A DNA stretch of 46,395 nt from Paenibacillus doosanensis (GTDB lineage Bacteria; Bacillota; Bacilli; Paenibacillales; NBRC-103111): assembly GCF_025060755.1 (NCBI RefSeq), contig NZ_JANYUY010000061.1, positions 1-46,395 of the forward strand, in the 5' to 3' direction. Numbering within the stretch: the stretch's first letter is position 1; each line of letters begins with the position of its first letter. The position numbers and the translations under genes are program-made. Below are positions 9,137 through 17,437 of this stretch, in pieces. The notes beneath the pieces were generated by a model that saw only the letters and a list, made by a program, of their open reading frames with translations, had not been told where the DNA came from and did not search any database.

Positions 9137-9240
9137 CTCTCAACATCGATCTATGAAACTTATAGTGCCGCGGCTTGACATGGAGCCTCTGTGGGCATAG
9201 TAATCGGCGCCTATCATGCGCCCCCTCCACGTAAAGCCGC
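9125..9240. mobile_element. IS256-like element end, remnant
   Basis: A 15-base word at 9125-9139 (ATTTTGTGTAAACTC) is identical to 45777-45791, where the IS256-family element at the right of the window ends, and a 19-base word at 9172-9190 around CTTGACATGGAGCC recurs at 45816-45834. Similarity continues loosely through CCTATCATGC and CCTCCACGTAAAG. This is therefore the terminal, non-coding part of a related IS, in the same orientation, without a recognisable transposase body. Confidence 0.65.
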
Positions 9241-9394
9241 CGCTTTCAGCGTACCCGGGTACTGAAAACCATGGACGACGTGCAGTCAGCGTTAAAGGAG
9301 CTGTTTGCTGAAACTCTGTAGGAAAGTTAATATCGCTCAGATCCAATACCAACCATCTTGGGACTGATACTTTCATAAAAAACCACCAAAATCC
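9241..9394. other. Stretch without recognisable gene
   Basis: Between the IS256-like end and the terminator at 9396 I see no gene. A minus-strand frame beginning MKVSVPRWLVLDL runs into the IS remnant and has no convincing homology; it may be further decayed insertion-sequence DNA. Confidence 0.4.
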
Positions 9395-9395
9395 A

Positions 9396-9431
9396 AAAAG
9401 AGAGCCCCTTGCTACTACGAGGCTCTCCCTC
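9396..9431 (-). terminator. Minus-strand terminator-like hairpin
   Basis: GAGAGCC and GGCTCTC pair around a 14-base loop; on the minus strand the stem is followed by CTTTTTGGATTTTGG. It is about 170 bases beyond the stop of the minus-strand gene at 9602 and probably ends that transcript. The 9431-9601 stretch in between has no gene that I can support. Confidence 0.6.
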
Positions 9432-9601
9432 CTGCTGCAGCTGCCTTGACGTTGAACCTATTCGCTCAAGCTAGAGCTGCTATCTCGTCCGTTACAGCCG
9501 CTCTGTTATCCAGATCAAGCGTTCTGACAAGTTACCAGTATTATTTTTTCCGATCAAGGCTTCGGACCCTCACGCCAGCCCATGCTTCTGCCGTGGCCGC
9601 A

Positions 9602-10534
9602 TTACTCGCCGAGCTTCAGCCAGCTGTCCCAATCGTGGATGCTGTAGCCCCGGAAGGAAGCATGGCCGCTGACTTTGCTAATCATGGAACCCAGCTCACC
9701 GGACATGGCGGCCTGTCCTTTACCGTAAAAGCTGCCGCCGGCTTCGCCGCTGTCGACCGTATCGATGGCCACAAGCACGGGAACGCCGGCTTGATCCGCC
9801 TCGATAAGCTCTGTCCTCACCGACTCTTCAATCCCGTCGGCATTGTCGACATAAGCCATCAGGGTCACCTGGTCCATACGGCGAAGGAACCAGTCGGACA
9901 GTGTCGTCCGGCCGCCGTAGCCGTCCCTCACTTGAAAATGCTCAAGCCAGACCGGCATATCCATCCCGACCGTCAAATCCGAATCGGATTTGACCTCTTC
10001 GCGGAACCCGCTCACCGTATCCATCCATAAGCCCATCACGGCATCGGGATCATTCCTCCATTCAGGCAGAACATACGGCTCGACGTCCAGATGAATGCCC
10101 GCGAACCGCTCATCGGGTTGAACCCGGCTATTGTACTGCTTCACCCAATAGATGAAATCGTACATCTTCTTATTATGCTCCGGAAGCACCCAATTCGGCG
10201 CTCCGCTCAGAGCATGGACGGCGATGCCTCTGGCCTTGGCTTCACGGATAAAGCGGCTGTAGTAAGATTCGGGATAGTCCGTATCGATAAACAAATAGAC
10301 CCGGTTCACCCGGCGCTCCGTCAGCATCTCCAGTGTATTGCCTTCGTCGATGGCATACGGATTCCACATCCAGGTACTGACGACCATAGGTTCTGCAGCC
10401 TGCACTACTCCCATCAGCTGCAGCTTGGATGGCAGCGGAGAGGGCAAGAAGGCGAGCGCCTGAAATGCGACGATACAACTTAGTATGATTTTGCCTGTGC
10501 GTCTGCTGCGTTTCAACCATCGTATCTTTTTCAC
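9602..10534 (-). CDS. Exported TIM-barrel-like (glycoside-hydrolase-type) protein, unknown specificity
   Basis: The GTG at 10534, behind AAGGAGTAGATTA, gives 310 residues; the open frame extends further up but without a start signal. The N-terminus is basic (KKIRWLKRSRRTGK) with a hydrophobic segment (about 17-33) and a likely signal peptidase site near VQAAEP, so the protein is exported. The mature part has barrel features: MWNPYAID, NRVYLFIDTDYP, GIAVHALSGAPNWV, then GIHLDVEPYVLPEW with an acidic D-x-E pair as in many TIM-barrel hydrolases, DLTVGMDMPVWL, and VTLMAYVDNADG. It is monocistronic. A carbohydrate-active role is inferred from fold-like motifs only. Confidence 0.7.
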   Translation of the reverse strand: MKKIRWLKRSRRTGKIILSCIVAFQALAFLPSPLPSKLQLMGVVQAAEPMVVSTWMWNPYAIDEGNTLEMLTERRVNRVYLFIDTDYPESYYSRFIREAKARGIAVHALSGAPNWVLPEHNKKMYDFIYWVKQYNSRVQPDERFAGIHLDVEPYVLPEWRNDPDAVMGLWMDTVSGFREEVKSDSDLTVGMDMPVWLEHFQVRDGYGGRTTLSDWFLRRMDQVTLMAYVDNADGIEESVRTELIEADQAGVPVLVAIDTVDSGEAGGSFYGKGQAAMSGELGSMISKVSGHASFRGYSIHDWDSWLKLGE

Positions 10535-10875
10535 TAATCTACTCCTTGTATATAAATCTTGAGCGACATGGTTACGAAAAGGCAGCCACCTAAAATCATT
10601 CGAGGGAAATTCAGGAAATGATAGGGTGCGGCCTCTAACGGAGAACGGATTGACGTATGCGGGCAACCGCCAAACCACGACAACGCAGGAGATCATGACG
10701 AATACGCCCTATGTGATCAGCTGCTCGTATATCATGCCTGCGGAAATGCAGGAACGCCAGTTCGTTCTGAAGATCGTCTCGATACGAAGATGGCGGCTCC
10801 GGCGTCGACGACGACCGTAAGGTTCGTACGCTTTCAGCTTGGCTAAGCCAAGGTTCAAATTTGATATGATAAAAA
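10535..10875. other. Intergenic stretch without clear gene
   Basis: About 340 bases between the exported barrel protein and the terminator at 10878. A plus-strand frame at 10626-10820 has a segment PYVISCSYIMPAEMQERQFV that looks like beta-strand protein sequence but lacks a ribosome binding site and degenerates into Arg-rich residues; it may be a gene fragment. No RNA gene recognised. Confidence 0.35.
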
Positions 10876-10877
10876 AA

Positions 10878-10918
10878 GTAAGCAGCCGCCTTATCCTAGG
10901 GCAGCTGCTTTTTTATGT
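10878..10918. terminator. Bidirectional terminator downstream of the IclR gene
   Basis: AGCAGCCGCC pairs with GGGCAGCTGCT with one mismatch; T-runs lie on both sides (TTTTTTA on the plus strand, ACTTTTTTTATC on the minus strand). It sits about 20 bases past the IclR stop codon. Confidence 0.75.
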
Positions 10919-10936
10919 GAAACCATCGCGCAGGCT

Positions 10937-11692
10937 TCAGCCCTTATAGCCGAGGCCGGAGGAAATCGTGCGGGTCGCGGTCAAAACCGCCGCCGTCCAC
11001 TGCTCTTGGGCCGGGACCATCCGATCGGTAGGGCCGATCGTACTGATCGATGCGATAACCTGACCCGCTGCGTCAAAGATCGGGGCTGCGATTCCGGTAA
11101 CGCCGACGTTGCGCAGATTGGAGCTCATCTCATAGCCGCGTTCGCGGATAGCGGCCAATCGCAGTTTGACGTCCTCCGGGTCCTTAAGGGAATGCGGCGT
11201 AAAAGTCCGAAGCTCCTCGCCGAGGACGGCGTCGATAAATGCCTCGTCCTGAAAGGCGAGAATCGACCGCGATGCGCTCGTTGCGTACAGCGGAAAGCGG
11301 CGGTACACCTCGATATCGAAGCGGATCGGATACTGAGAGTCGATCTTGTCGACATAGATGGCATCCTTGCCGTCGATAACGCACAGGCAGACGAGCTCCT
11401 TCGTAGCGGAAGCCAGATTGAGCAGATAGGGACGGGCAAATTCGACCATGTTATGATCCTTGAGCACTTTGTTGCCGAGCTCAAGCAGCGTATAGCCCAG
11501 CGAGTACTGCTTATTGTTCGGGTTTTGACGAATAAGCCCTTCGCTCTCCAACGTAATAAGGAGCTTGTGGACGGCGCCTTTGGACAAGCCTAACCGTTTG
11601 CTCAGATCGGTAACGCCCAGCTCTTTGGGCGAGTCGAGGAACAGCTTCAACAGATGACAGCTATTTTTAACGGAGGACAAATACGTTTCCAT
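10937..11692 (-). CDS. IclR-family transcriptional regulator
   Basis: A 251-residue IclR-type regulator. The N-terminal winged helix-turn-helix (about 5-65) contains LGVTDLSKRLGLSKGAVHKLL and LITLESEGLIRQ; the C-terminal ligand-binding domain (about 80-250) ends with the family pattern NVGVTGIAAPIFDAAGQVIASIS. The start ATG at 11692 is preceded by GGGAGAAGGA. The gene is divergent from the ABC transporter/M20 peptidase operon at 12213, the usual arrangement for a local regulator. Its likely operators are the two 17-base repeats at 11889-11925 just downstream of the operon's promoter. The inducer is unknown and is presumably the transported compound or its hydrolysis product. Confidence 0.9.
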   Translation of the reverse strand: METYLSSVKNSCHLLKLFLDSPKELGVTDLSKRLGLSKGAVHKLLITLESEGLIRQNPNNKQYSLGYTLLELGNKVLKDHNMVEFARPYLLNLASATKELVCLCVIDGKDAIYVDKIDSQYPIRFDIEVYRRFPLYATSASRSILAFQDEAFIDAVLGEELRTFTPHSLKDPEDVKLRLAAIRERGYEMSSNLRNVGVTGIAAPIFDAAGQVIASISTIGPTDRMVPAQEQWTAAVLTATRTISSGLGYKG

Positions 11693-11850
11693 TGGTTTCC
11701 TTCTCCCTTAGACAAGTACGAAAATATTGGTATTTTATCACAATGCTTTCATTTTTCCTAGTGGAAGCCTATTCATTCTGAGAGGCCGGCAATGGCCCGG
11801 AACGATGAAGAAGCGAAGGCAATTAGCAATAAAATTTTGAACATTTCCAA

Positions 11851-11879
11851 TTGATAAAACGGATATTTCATGCTAATAT
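11851..11879 (+). promoter_or_regulatory. SigA-type promoter of the ABC/M20 operon
   Basis: TTGATA (11851-11856), a 17-base spacer, and TAATAT (11874-11879) match the vegetative consensus well. A transcript would start near 11886, giving a leader of about 325 bases before the binding-protein gene. Confidence 0.6.
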
Positions 11880-11888
11880 CGTTTTATG

Positions 11889-11925
11889 GTTCACATATAG
11901 TATACATTGTTCGCGCATAGTGAAC
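11889..11925. promoter_or_regulatory. Two tandem operator-like 17-base repeats (IclR site candidate)
   Basis: GTTCACATATAGTATAC (11889-11905) and GTTCGCGCATAGTGAAC (11909-11925) are imperfect copies of each other and each is an imperfect palindrome (GTTCRC...GTRWAC). They are exactly 20 bases apart, two helical turns, and cover the expected transcription start. Binding by the divergent IclR protein would block the operon promoter; binding itself is inference. Confidence 0.5.
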
Positions 11926-12212
11926 AAGATGAAATTGCAAAAACTTTTACTTATCCTTGTTTAACCCAGTAACGAAGCCGGCGGCAAACGAACCGGCAAC
12001 GCTCGTTCCCGTCTTTGAATCCGCTTTCTTCACATTCACAGGGCCAGGGCGGCTTATCCCGGCCGAGTGGCGGCATTCATCTCTTCGGATTTTTACGGCC
12101 GTTTCTTACGTATTTGGCAAGGCGTTTGCGGCAAGCGATAAGCCGGGCTGTCCGGCTGCCGCTCCTGCGAATTCCTACACCATATAAACAGCAATTATAA
12201 GGGAGGATCATC
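11926..12212. other. Long leader without recognised gene
   Basis: About 290 bases between the operator-like repeats and the binding-protein start. A 76-codon frame (11957-12187) lacks a ribosome binding site and homology. No known riboswitch motif was recognised. AAGGGAGG at 12199-12206 is the ribosome binding site of the next gene. Confidence 0.4.
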
Positions 12213-13325
12213 ATGAAGAAAAAGACTATCTCCGCATTATCTGCCGTACTACTGTTTGGAAGCATTCTGGCGGGCTGTGGTTCGTCGCCCGGCAAACCGG
12301 CCGATCCGGCTCCGGCGGCTGAAGGTAAAACGGCGGACGGTTTGAAGCCGGAGAAGCAGTTGGTAGTGGCAGGCAACGGCGCAACCGTCGAGCAGCTGAT
12401 GAAGGATGAAATTTTCAAAAAGTTCAATGAGAAATACCCCGACGTCAAATTGACTTACGTCTCCGGCGTTTCCACTGAAATCGTCGCCAAAGCGAAGGCG
12501 CAAAAGGCGTCGCCGCAAATGGACGTAACGATCGTGGAAGGCGGGGAGCAGGAAGCGGGCCGCGTGGAAGGATTGTGGGAATCGCTGAGCGAGGCGGATA
12601 TTCCTAGTATGAAGAGGGTGTCCGGCGACTTGAAGATGAAGGACAACAGCGGAGTAGCGGTCAATTTTACGCCGATGGGCATTTCGTATAACGAAGCGCT
12701 CGTGAAGGAGAAGAATCTCCCGGTGCCGGCTTCATGGAACGATCTGACCAAACCGGAGATGAAGGGCAACCTGACCTTGTCCGAAATTTCCAGCAATTTC
12801 GGCCGCTCGACGTTGATCATGCTGGCCTACGCCAACGGCGGCAGCGAGAGTAATATGGATCAAGGCTTCGCCAAAATGAAAACGATCGCAGGCTACATGC
12901 CTACATTTGCGAAGAGCGCTGCACAGCTCCAGCAAAACCTGCAAAACAAGAGCGCCGTTTATACGACCTGGACGATGGCCCGCAGTCTGGTGCAGAAGGA
13001 TGCCGGGCTGGAGCTGAAATTCGTCGTGCCGAAAGAGGGAGCCAATCTGGTGCCTAACGTAGCGACGATCGTCAAGGGAGCCAAAAATCCGAATGCCGCC
13101 AAGCTGTTCGTCGAATTCCTGCTATCGGACGAAGTGCAAAAGCTGTATGCCGGCAAGCTGTATTATAACCCTGCGACAGATGTGAAGCTGCCGGACGATA
13201 CGGCGAAGCAGCTGGAGTTCGATCGCAGCAAGGTTGTGAAATTCGATCTGGAGACCGTAGGCGCGAAAACGCCGGAGTGGATTGACCGGTTCAACAAAGA
13301 GATTGCACCCAGTGTAGGAAAATAG
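12213..13325 (+). CDS. ABC transporter substrate-binding lipoprotein (PotD/AfuA-like)
   Basis: Extracellular solute-binding protein, 370 residues, with a lipoprotein signal (MKKKTISALSAVLLFGSILAGC, lipid-modified Cys at 22) followed by a Pro/Ala linker. The mature part has the type-1/type-8 extracellular solute-binding pattern seen with PotABCD and Fe3+ transporters: LVVAGNGATVEQL, DVTIVEGGEQEAG, VAVNFTPMGISYN, WNDLTKPEMKGNLTL, and NAAKLFVEFLLSDEVQK. It starts behind AAGGGAGG and heads an operon with an ATPase, two permeases and an M20 peptidase. The ligand may be a small peptide, an acylated or gamma-glutamyl amino acid, or an opine-like compound, as suggested by the peptidase; this is inference. 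Confidence 0.9.
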   Translation: MKKKTISALSAVLLFGSILAGCGSSPGKPADPAPAAEGKTADGLKPEKQLVVAGNGATVEQLMKDEIFKKFNEKYPDVKLTYVSGVSTEIVAKAKAQKASPQMDVTIVEGGEQEAGRVEGLWESLSEADIPSMKRVSGDLKMKDNSGVAVNFTPMGISYNEALVKEKNLPVPASWNDLTKPEMKGNLTLSEISSNFGRSTLIMLAYANGGSESNMDQGFAKMKTIAGYMPTFAKSAAQLQQNLQNKSAVYTTWTMARSLVQKDAGLELKFVVPKEGANLVPNVATIVKGAKNPNAAKLFVEFLLSDEVQKLYAGKLYYNPATDVKLPDDTAKQLEFDRSKVVKFDLETVGAKTPEWIDRFNKEIAPSVGK

Positions 13326-13335
13326 GTGAGAGAAC

Positions 13336-14448
13336 GTGGCCAAAACATACGATGTAGAGCTGCATAGCATACGAAAAACGTTCGGTTCGAACGTGGTGGT
13401 GGACAACTTTGATTTGCAAATCGAGCAGGGAGAGTGCATCTCCTTCCTCGGCCCTTCAGGCTGCGGCAAGACAACGACGCTGAATATGATCGCAGGCTTT
13501 CTCGATCCCGATCAGGGGGAGCTGATCATCAAAGGAAAACGAATGAACGGCGTTGCGGCCAATAAGCGGGATTTGGGCATGGTGTTTCAGACGTACTCGC
13601 TGTTTCCCCATATGACGGTGGCAAACAATGTCGCATACGGCCTGAAGCTGCGCAAGGTGCCGAAGGCGGAGATCGAGAGCAGGGTGCGGCGCGTGCTGGA
13701 GCTGGTGAAGCTGCCGCATGTGGCGGACCGCTATCCGAAGCAGCTGTCCGGCGGCCAGCGCCAGCGGATCGCTATCGCGAGGGCGCTCGTCACCGAACCG
13801 TCGCTCTTGCTGCTGGACGAACCGCTCAGCAATCTCGACGCTAAGCTGCGCGAAGAGCTGAGAGATGAATTGAAGCGTCTGCATCAGGAGACGGGCGTTA
13901 CGACGATCTTCGTCACTCACGATCAGGAGGAAGCTTTGTATTTGTCCGACCGCATCGTCGTGCTGGATCACGGCAAAGTCGAGCAGATCGGCACGCCTTG
14001 GGACATTTATAACGAACCGGCGAGCGAGTTCGTTCACACGTTCATCGGCAAGTCGAACCGGATGCAAGGTAAAGTGACAGGGATACAGGGGGCCAGGCTT
14101 GCGCTGTCCGCAGGGGATGCGGGAGGCGCATTCGAGCTGGAGGCAAATCCGCGCGGAAGAAGCTTCGCCGCCGGCCAGCGCGTCTCGATCTATATCCGGC
14201 CGGAGAAGCTGATGCTGGCGCCGGACGGCGAGTCGGCAAGCGGCAGCCGTTACGCCTGCGCGCAGGGGCGGATCAGGCAGCTGTCCTTCCTCGGAGCCTT
14301 CGTCGAATGCGAGGTGGCGGTCGGCAGCGAATCCTTAACGGTGCGCGTGCAATCGGCGGCTCAGCAAGGAAGGCTTGAAACGGGGCAAGCCGTGACGGTG
14401 TGCTGGAATCCGGACGATGTATTCGTCTTCCCCGGGAAGGAGCGATAA
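13336..14448 (+). CDS. ABC transporter ATP-binding protein (PotA-like)
   Basis: A 370-residue import ATPase starting at GTG (13336) 10 bases after the binding-protein gene. Motifs: Walker A GPSGCGKTT (about 40-48), Q-loop MVFQTYSLFP, signature LSGGQRQR, Walker B LLLLDEPLSNLDAKLR, and switch FVTHDQEEA. After residue about 235 comes a TOBE-type regulatory domain (FIGKSNRMQGKV, YIRPEKLML). This combination is typical of the PotA/FbpC/CysA branch. It powers uptake through the two permeases encoded directly downstream, only 3 bases away. Confidence 0.9.
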   Translation: MAKTYDVELHSIRKTFGSNVVVDNFDLQIEQGECISFLGPSGCGKTTTLNMIAGFLDPDQGELIIKGKRMNGVAANKRDLGMVFQTYSLFPHMTVANNVAYGLKLRKVPKAEIESRVRRVLELVKLPHVADRYPKQLSGGQRQRIAIARALVTEPSLLLLDEPLSNLDAKLREELRDELKRLHQETGVTTIFVTHDQEEALYLSDRIVVLDHGKVEQIGTPWDIYNEPASEFVHTFIGKSNRMQGKVTGIQGARLALSAGDAGGAFELEANPRGRSFAAGQRVSIYIRPEKLMLAPDGESASGSRYACAQGRIRQLSFLGAFVECEVAVGSESLTVRVQSAAQQGRLETGQAVTVCWNPDDVFVFPGKER

Positions 14449-14451
14449 ACG

Positions 14452-15318
14452 ATGGCGTCATCCACGGCAAAATCTCAAGGATCGCTGCGCACGGCGCTCC
14501 TGCTGCTCGCCCCCGGTCTTATCGTGCTGCTCGGCGCGTTCCTGATCCCGATGCTGTATATTTTCCTGCAGAGCGTGCAGGATGAGCAGCAGCGGTTGAC
14601 GCTGCATAATTATGCGCTGTTCGTGCAGGACCCTTACTATCTTCAAGTGCTGTGGCGGACGATCCGGCTCAGCGTGTATACGGTTATCGTGACCTTGGTT
14701 CTGGCTTATCCGGTGGCGATGTTCATGGCCAAAACGACCGGAAAGCTGCGGGGTATCGTGACGTTCCTGATCATTTCCCCGCATCTGATCAGCGTCGTTA
14801 TCCGCAACTTCGGCTGGGTCGTGATCCTCGGCGAGAAGGGCTGGATCAATGCGACGCTCATCAAGCTGGGGCTGATCGATAAGCCGCTGCGGCTGCTCTA
14901 CAACGAGCTTGGCGTCGTCATCGGCTTGACCGACTCGTTCGTCGTCTACATGGTGTTGTCGATCGCCACCAGCCTGTACGCCATCGACGCCTCGCTCTAT
15001 AAGGCGGCCGGCATTCTCGGGGCGTCCCGGCTGAAGTCGTTCCTGACCATCACGCTGCCGCTCAGCCTGCCGGGGATGATCGCTGGCATTACGCTTGTGT
15101 TCAGCTTGTCGATGAGCGCCTTCGTCACGCCGGCATTGATGGGGGGAACCTCGGTCAAAGTGCTGCCGGTGATCGCGTACGAGAAAATTATGGCGACGCT
15201 CAATTGGCCGTTAGGGGCAGCCTTGTCGTTCCTGCTGCTGGCCTCGACTTACGCGCTGGTTGCCCTGTTTACGAGAATCATCGAAACGAAACGGTATAAA
15301 GAGGTGTTTTCATCATGA
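14452..15318 (+). CDS. ABC transporter permease (PotB-like)
   Basis: A 288-residue integral membrane protein with about six helices (first near residues 15-38) and the cytoplasmic EAA loop LYKAAGILGASRLKSFLTIT followed by LP, which contacts the ATPase. It belongs to the binding-protein-dependent permease family (BPD_transp_1). The gene follows the ATPase by 3 bases and overlaps the second permease by 4 bases (ATGA), so production is translationally coupled. Confidence 0.9.
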   Translation: MASSTAKSQGSLRTALLLLAPGLIVLLGAFLIPMLYIFLQSVQDEQQRLTLHNYALFVQDPYYLQVLWRTIRLSVYTVIVTLVLAYPVAMFMAKTTGKLRGIVTFLIISPHLISVVIRNFGWVVILGEKGWINATLIKLGLIDKPLRLLYNELGVVIGLTDSFVVYMVLSIATSLYAIDASLYKAAGILGASRLKSFLTITLPLSLPGMIAGITLVFSLSMSAFVTPALMGGTSVKVLPVIAYEKIMATLNWPLGAALSFLLLASTYALVALFTRIIETKRYKEVFSS

Positions 15319-16118
15319 TGCGGCGATTTCCTCTATTAGGCTTCATTACTGCGATTGTTATTATATTCGTCATCTCGCCGCTTCTGGTCGTTATTCCGGT
15401 TTCGTTGACTTCGAAAAATGTGCTGACCTTTCCGCCCGAAGGGTTCTCGTTCAAATGGTACGCCAAAATCGCCGACCGGCCTGAATTCATCGACGCCTTC
15501 ATCTTCAGTCTGGAGCTGGCGGCGATCACGGCGGTGCTCGCTACGCTGGCCGGCACTTTGGGGGCGCTGGCGCTGCACAAATATTCCTTTCGCGGCAAAA
15601 AGCTGATTCATGCGCTGATGCTTTCGCCTCTAACGATTCCGTCGCTTATTATCGGGATTGCGGCGCTGCTGTTTTTCACCCGCATCGCCATTGCCGGGAC
15701 GTTCTGGGGGCTGCTCGCCACGCATATTCTGATCTCGGTGCCGTTCGTCGTCAGGCTGACGCTGACCGGGCTCAGCTCCTACGATTATACGCTGGAGCGG
15801 GCGGCTTATATTCTCGGGGCGAAGCCGGGGCAGGTGTTCCGGGATATTACGCTGCCGCTGCTGAAGCCGGCGCTGATCTCCGGATTTATTTTCTCGTTTC
15901 TGACCTCGTTCGATAACGTGACGGTTTCGTTATTTCTGGTGTCGCCGCAGACGACGACGCTGCCGCTGGCCATCTTCAGCTATATGCAGGAGACGCTCGA
16001 TCCGCTGGTCGCTTCGATCTCCTCGGTGGTCATTTTGCTCAGTCTCGTCTTTATTCTGATTCTCGAATTCGTCTACGGTCTGGACCGGCTGTTCGGCTCG
16101 AACTCTCAAGCCCATTAA
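15315..16118 (+). CDS. ABC transporter permease (PotC-like)
   Basis: A 267-residue second permease of the same importer. About six helices are visible (for example LLGFITAIVIIFVISPLLVV at 8-27), and the EAA loop RAAYILGAKPGQVFRDITLP lies near 165-185. Its start overlaps the end of the first permease gene by 4 bases. The order binding protein, ATPase, permease B, permease C is close to pot/fbp-type systems. Confidence 0.9.
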   Translation: MMRRFPLLGFITAIVIIFVISPLLVVIPVSLTSKNVLTFPPEGFSFKWYAKIADRPEFIDAFIFSLELAAITAVLATLAGTLGALALHKYSFRGKKLIHALMLSPLTIPSLIIGIAALLFFTRIAIAGTFWGLLATHILISVPFVVRLTLTGLSSYDYTLERAAYILGAKPGQVFRDITLPLLKPALISGFIFSFLTSFDNVTVSLFLVSPQTTTLPLAIFSYMQETLDPLVASISSVVILLSLVFILILEFVYGLDRLFGSNSQAH

Positions 16119-16232
16119 GGCGGTTTGAGTCCCCGGCACGGCGAACGCGGAACAAACTATAAATTGTACTTATAACCGGGATACCGTCAGGTGTCCTCTC
16201 AGAACCATTGTCAGGAAAGGTTAAGGAGAGCG

Positions 16233-17369
16233 ATGTCATTACTTGCCAGAATAGAAAGCCATATGCCGGAGCTGCTCGCGCTGCTCGAAGCATGCGTCAA
16301 CATGGACTCGCCCTCGAAGAGCAAAGCCCATAACGACCGGATGGCCGAATGGTTCGCCGCGACGGCGGAGCGGCTGCTCCCGGCGAAGGCGACCCGGCTG
16401 CCCCATCCGGAGGCGGGCGACCGGCTTCTGATCGAAGCGGGAACGGGATCGCGCCGCATTTTGCTGGTCGGCCATTACGATACGGTATGGCCGGAAGGCG
16501 AGGCCGCCCGGCGGCCGTTCGCCATCCGCGACGGGCGGGCGTACGGCCCCGGGGTGTACGATATGAAGGCCGGCGTGCTGCAGGCCTTGTACGCCATGAA
16601 GGCGCTGCAGGACAGCGGAGCGTGGCCTGCGGATACCCGCGCGCTGTTGTTCCTCAACAGCGACGAGGAGATCGGCAGCCCGGCTTCGCGCGGGCTGATC
16701 GAAGACCTCTCGCGCGGAGCCGACGCGGCGCTCGTATTGGAGCCGCCCATGGCTCCGATGGGCGCGCTCAAGACCGCCCGCAAAGGGAGCGGGCGGTACA
16801 GGCTGGAAGTGCGCGGGGTATCCGCGCACGCCGGGGTTGCGCCGGATCGCGGCGTATCCGCGATCCATGAGCTGGCGCTGCAGATTCAGCGCCTGCATGC
16901 AATGTCCGACGCCTCCGTCGGCACGAACGTGAACGTCGGCATCGTCCGCGGGGGGATCGGCACGAACGTCGTCGCCGATTTCGCCGAGGCCGAAATCGAC
17001 GTTCGCGTGCCGACGACGGCCGAGGCCGAGCGCGTGCATACGGCGCTGCTCGGGCTGAAGCCGCATCACCCGCTCGCGCAGGTGGCGGTGAGCGGCCGGA
17101 TGATGCGGCCGCCGATGGAGCGCACCGCCGAGAGCGGCCGCCTGTTCGAGCTTGCCCGAGCGATTGCCCGCGAGGAGCTCGGCTTCGAGCTCGGCGAGGC
17201 CGCGACCGGCGGCGTCAGCGACGGCAATTTTACCGCCGCCTGCGGCGTGCCGACGCTCGACGGACTCGGGGCGAGCGGCGATTTCGCTCATGCGCCCGGG
17301 GAATATGTGAACGTGGCGGAGATTCCGCTGCGCACCGCGCTGCTGACGCTTTTGCTGGCCCGCATATAA
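16233..17369 (+). CDS. M20-family metallopeptidase (carboxypeptidase G2-like)
   Basis: A 378-residue zinc peptidase or aminoacylase-type hydrolase. The ATG at 16233 follows AAGGAG; an earlier in-frame start at 16191 would add 14 unconserved residues. M20 metal-site motifs: GHYDTVWP (His/Asp ligands), GPGVYDMKAG (bridging Asp), NSDEEIGSP (catalytic Glu pair), LEPP (Glu ligand), and DFAHAPGEYV near the end (last His). A dimerisation domain lies between (VSAHAGVAPDRG). The order is that of glutamate carboxypeptidase/CPG2. With the upstream ABC importer it probably cleaves the imported compound, releasing an amino acid. No signal peptide, so cytoplasmic. The coding sequence is strikingly GC-rich compared with neighbours. 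Confidence 0.9.
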   Translation: MSLLARIESHMPELLALLEACVNMDSPSKSKAHNDRMAEWFAATAERLLPAKATRLPHPEAGDRLLIEAGTGSRRILLVGHYDTVWPEGEAARRPFAIRDGRAYGPGVYDMKAGVLQALYAMKALQDSGAWPADTRALLFLNSDEEIGSPASRGLIEDLSRGADAALVLEPPMAPMGALKTARKGSGRYRLEVRGVSAHAGVAPDRGVSAIHELALQIQRLHAMSDASVGTNVNVGIVRGGIGTNVVADFAEAEIDVRVPTTAEAERVHTALLGLKPHHPLAQVAVSGRMMRPPMERTAESGRLFELARAIAREELGFELGEAATGGVSDGNFTAACGVPTLDGLGASGDFAHAPGEYVNVAEIPLRTALLTLLLARI

Positions 17370-17372
17370 ACA

Positions 17373-17418
17373 AACAGCCTGCGTGTTCCGTCTCGGCGGA
17401 AGGCAGGCTGTTATTTCT
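17373..17418. terminator. Strong convergent terminator
   Basis: Ten-base arms AACAGCCTGC (17373-17382) and GCAGGCTGTT (17403-17412) are followed by ATTTCTTTTT. It lies between the M20 peptidase gene and the convergent DUF2269-like gene and probably serves the M20 operon. Confidence 0.85.
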
Positions 17419-17437
17419 TTTTCCGGAATCAAGCGGG

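Noticed and set aside
9446-10030. 194-codon plus-strand frame
   Set aside because: Antisense to the exported barrel protein, which has a signal peptide, a ribosome binding site and barrel motifs.
11957-12187. 76-codon frame in the operon leader, considered as a leader peptide
   Set aside because: No ribosome binding site, no regulatory codon run, unlikely residue composition.
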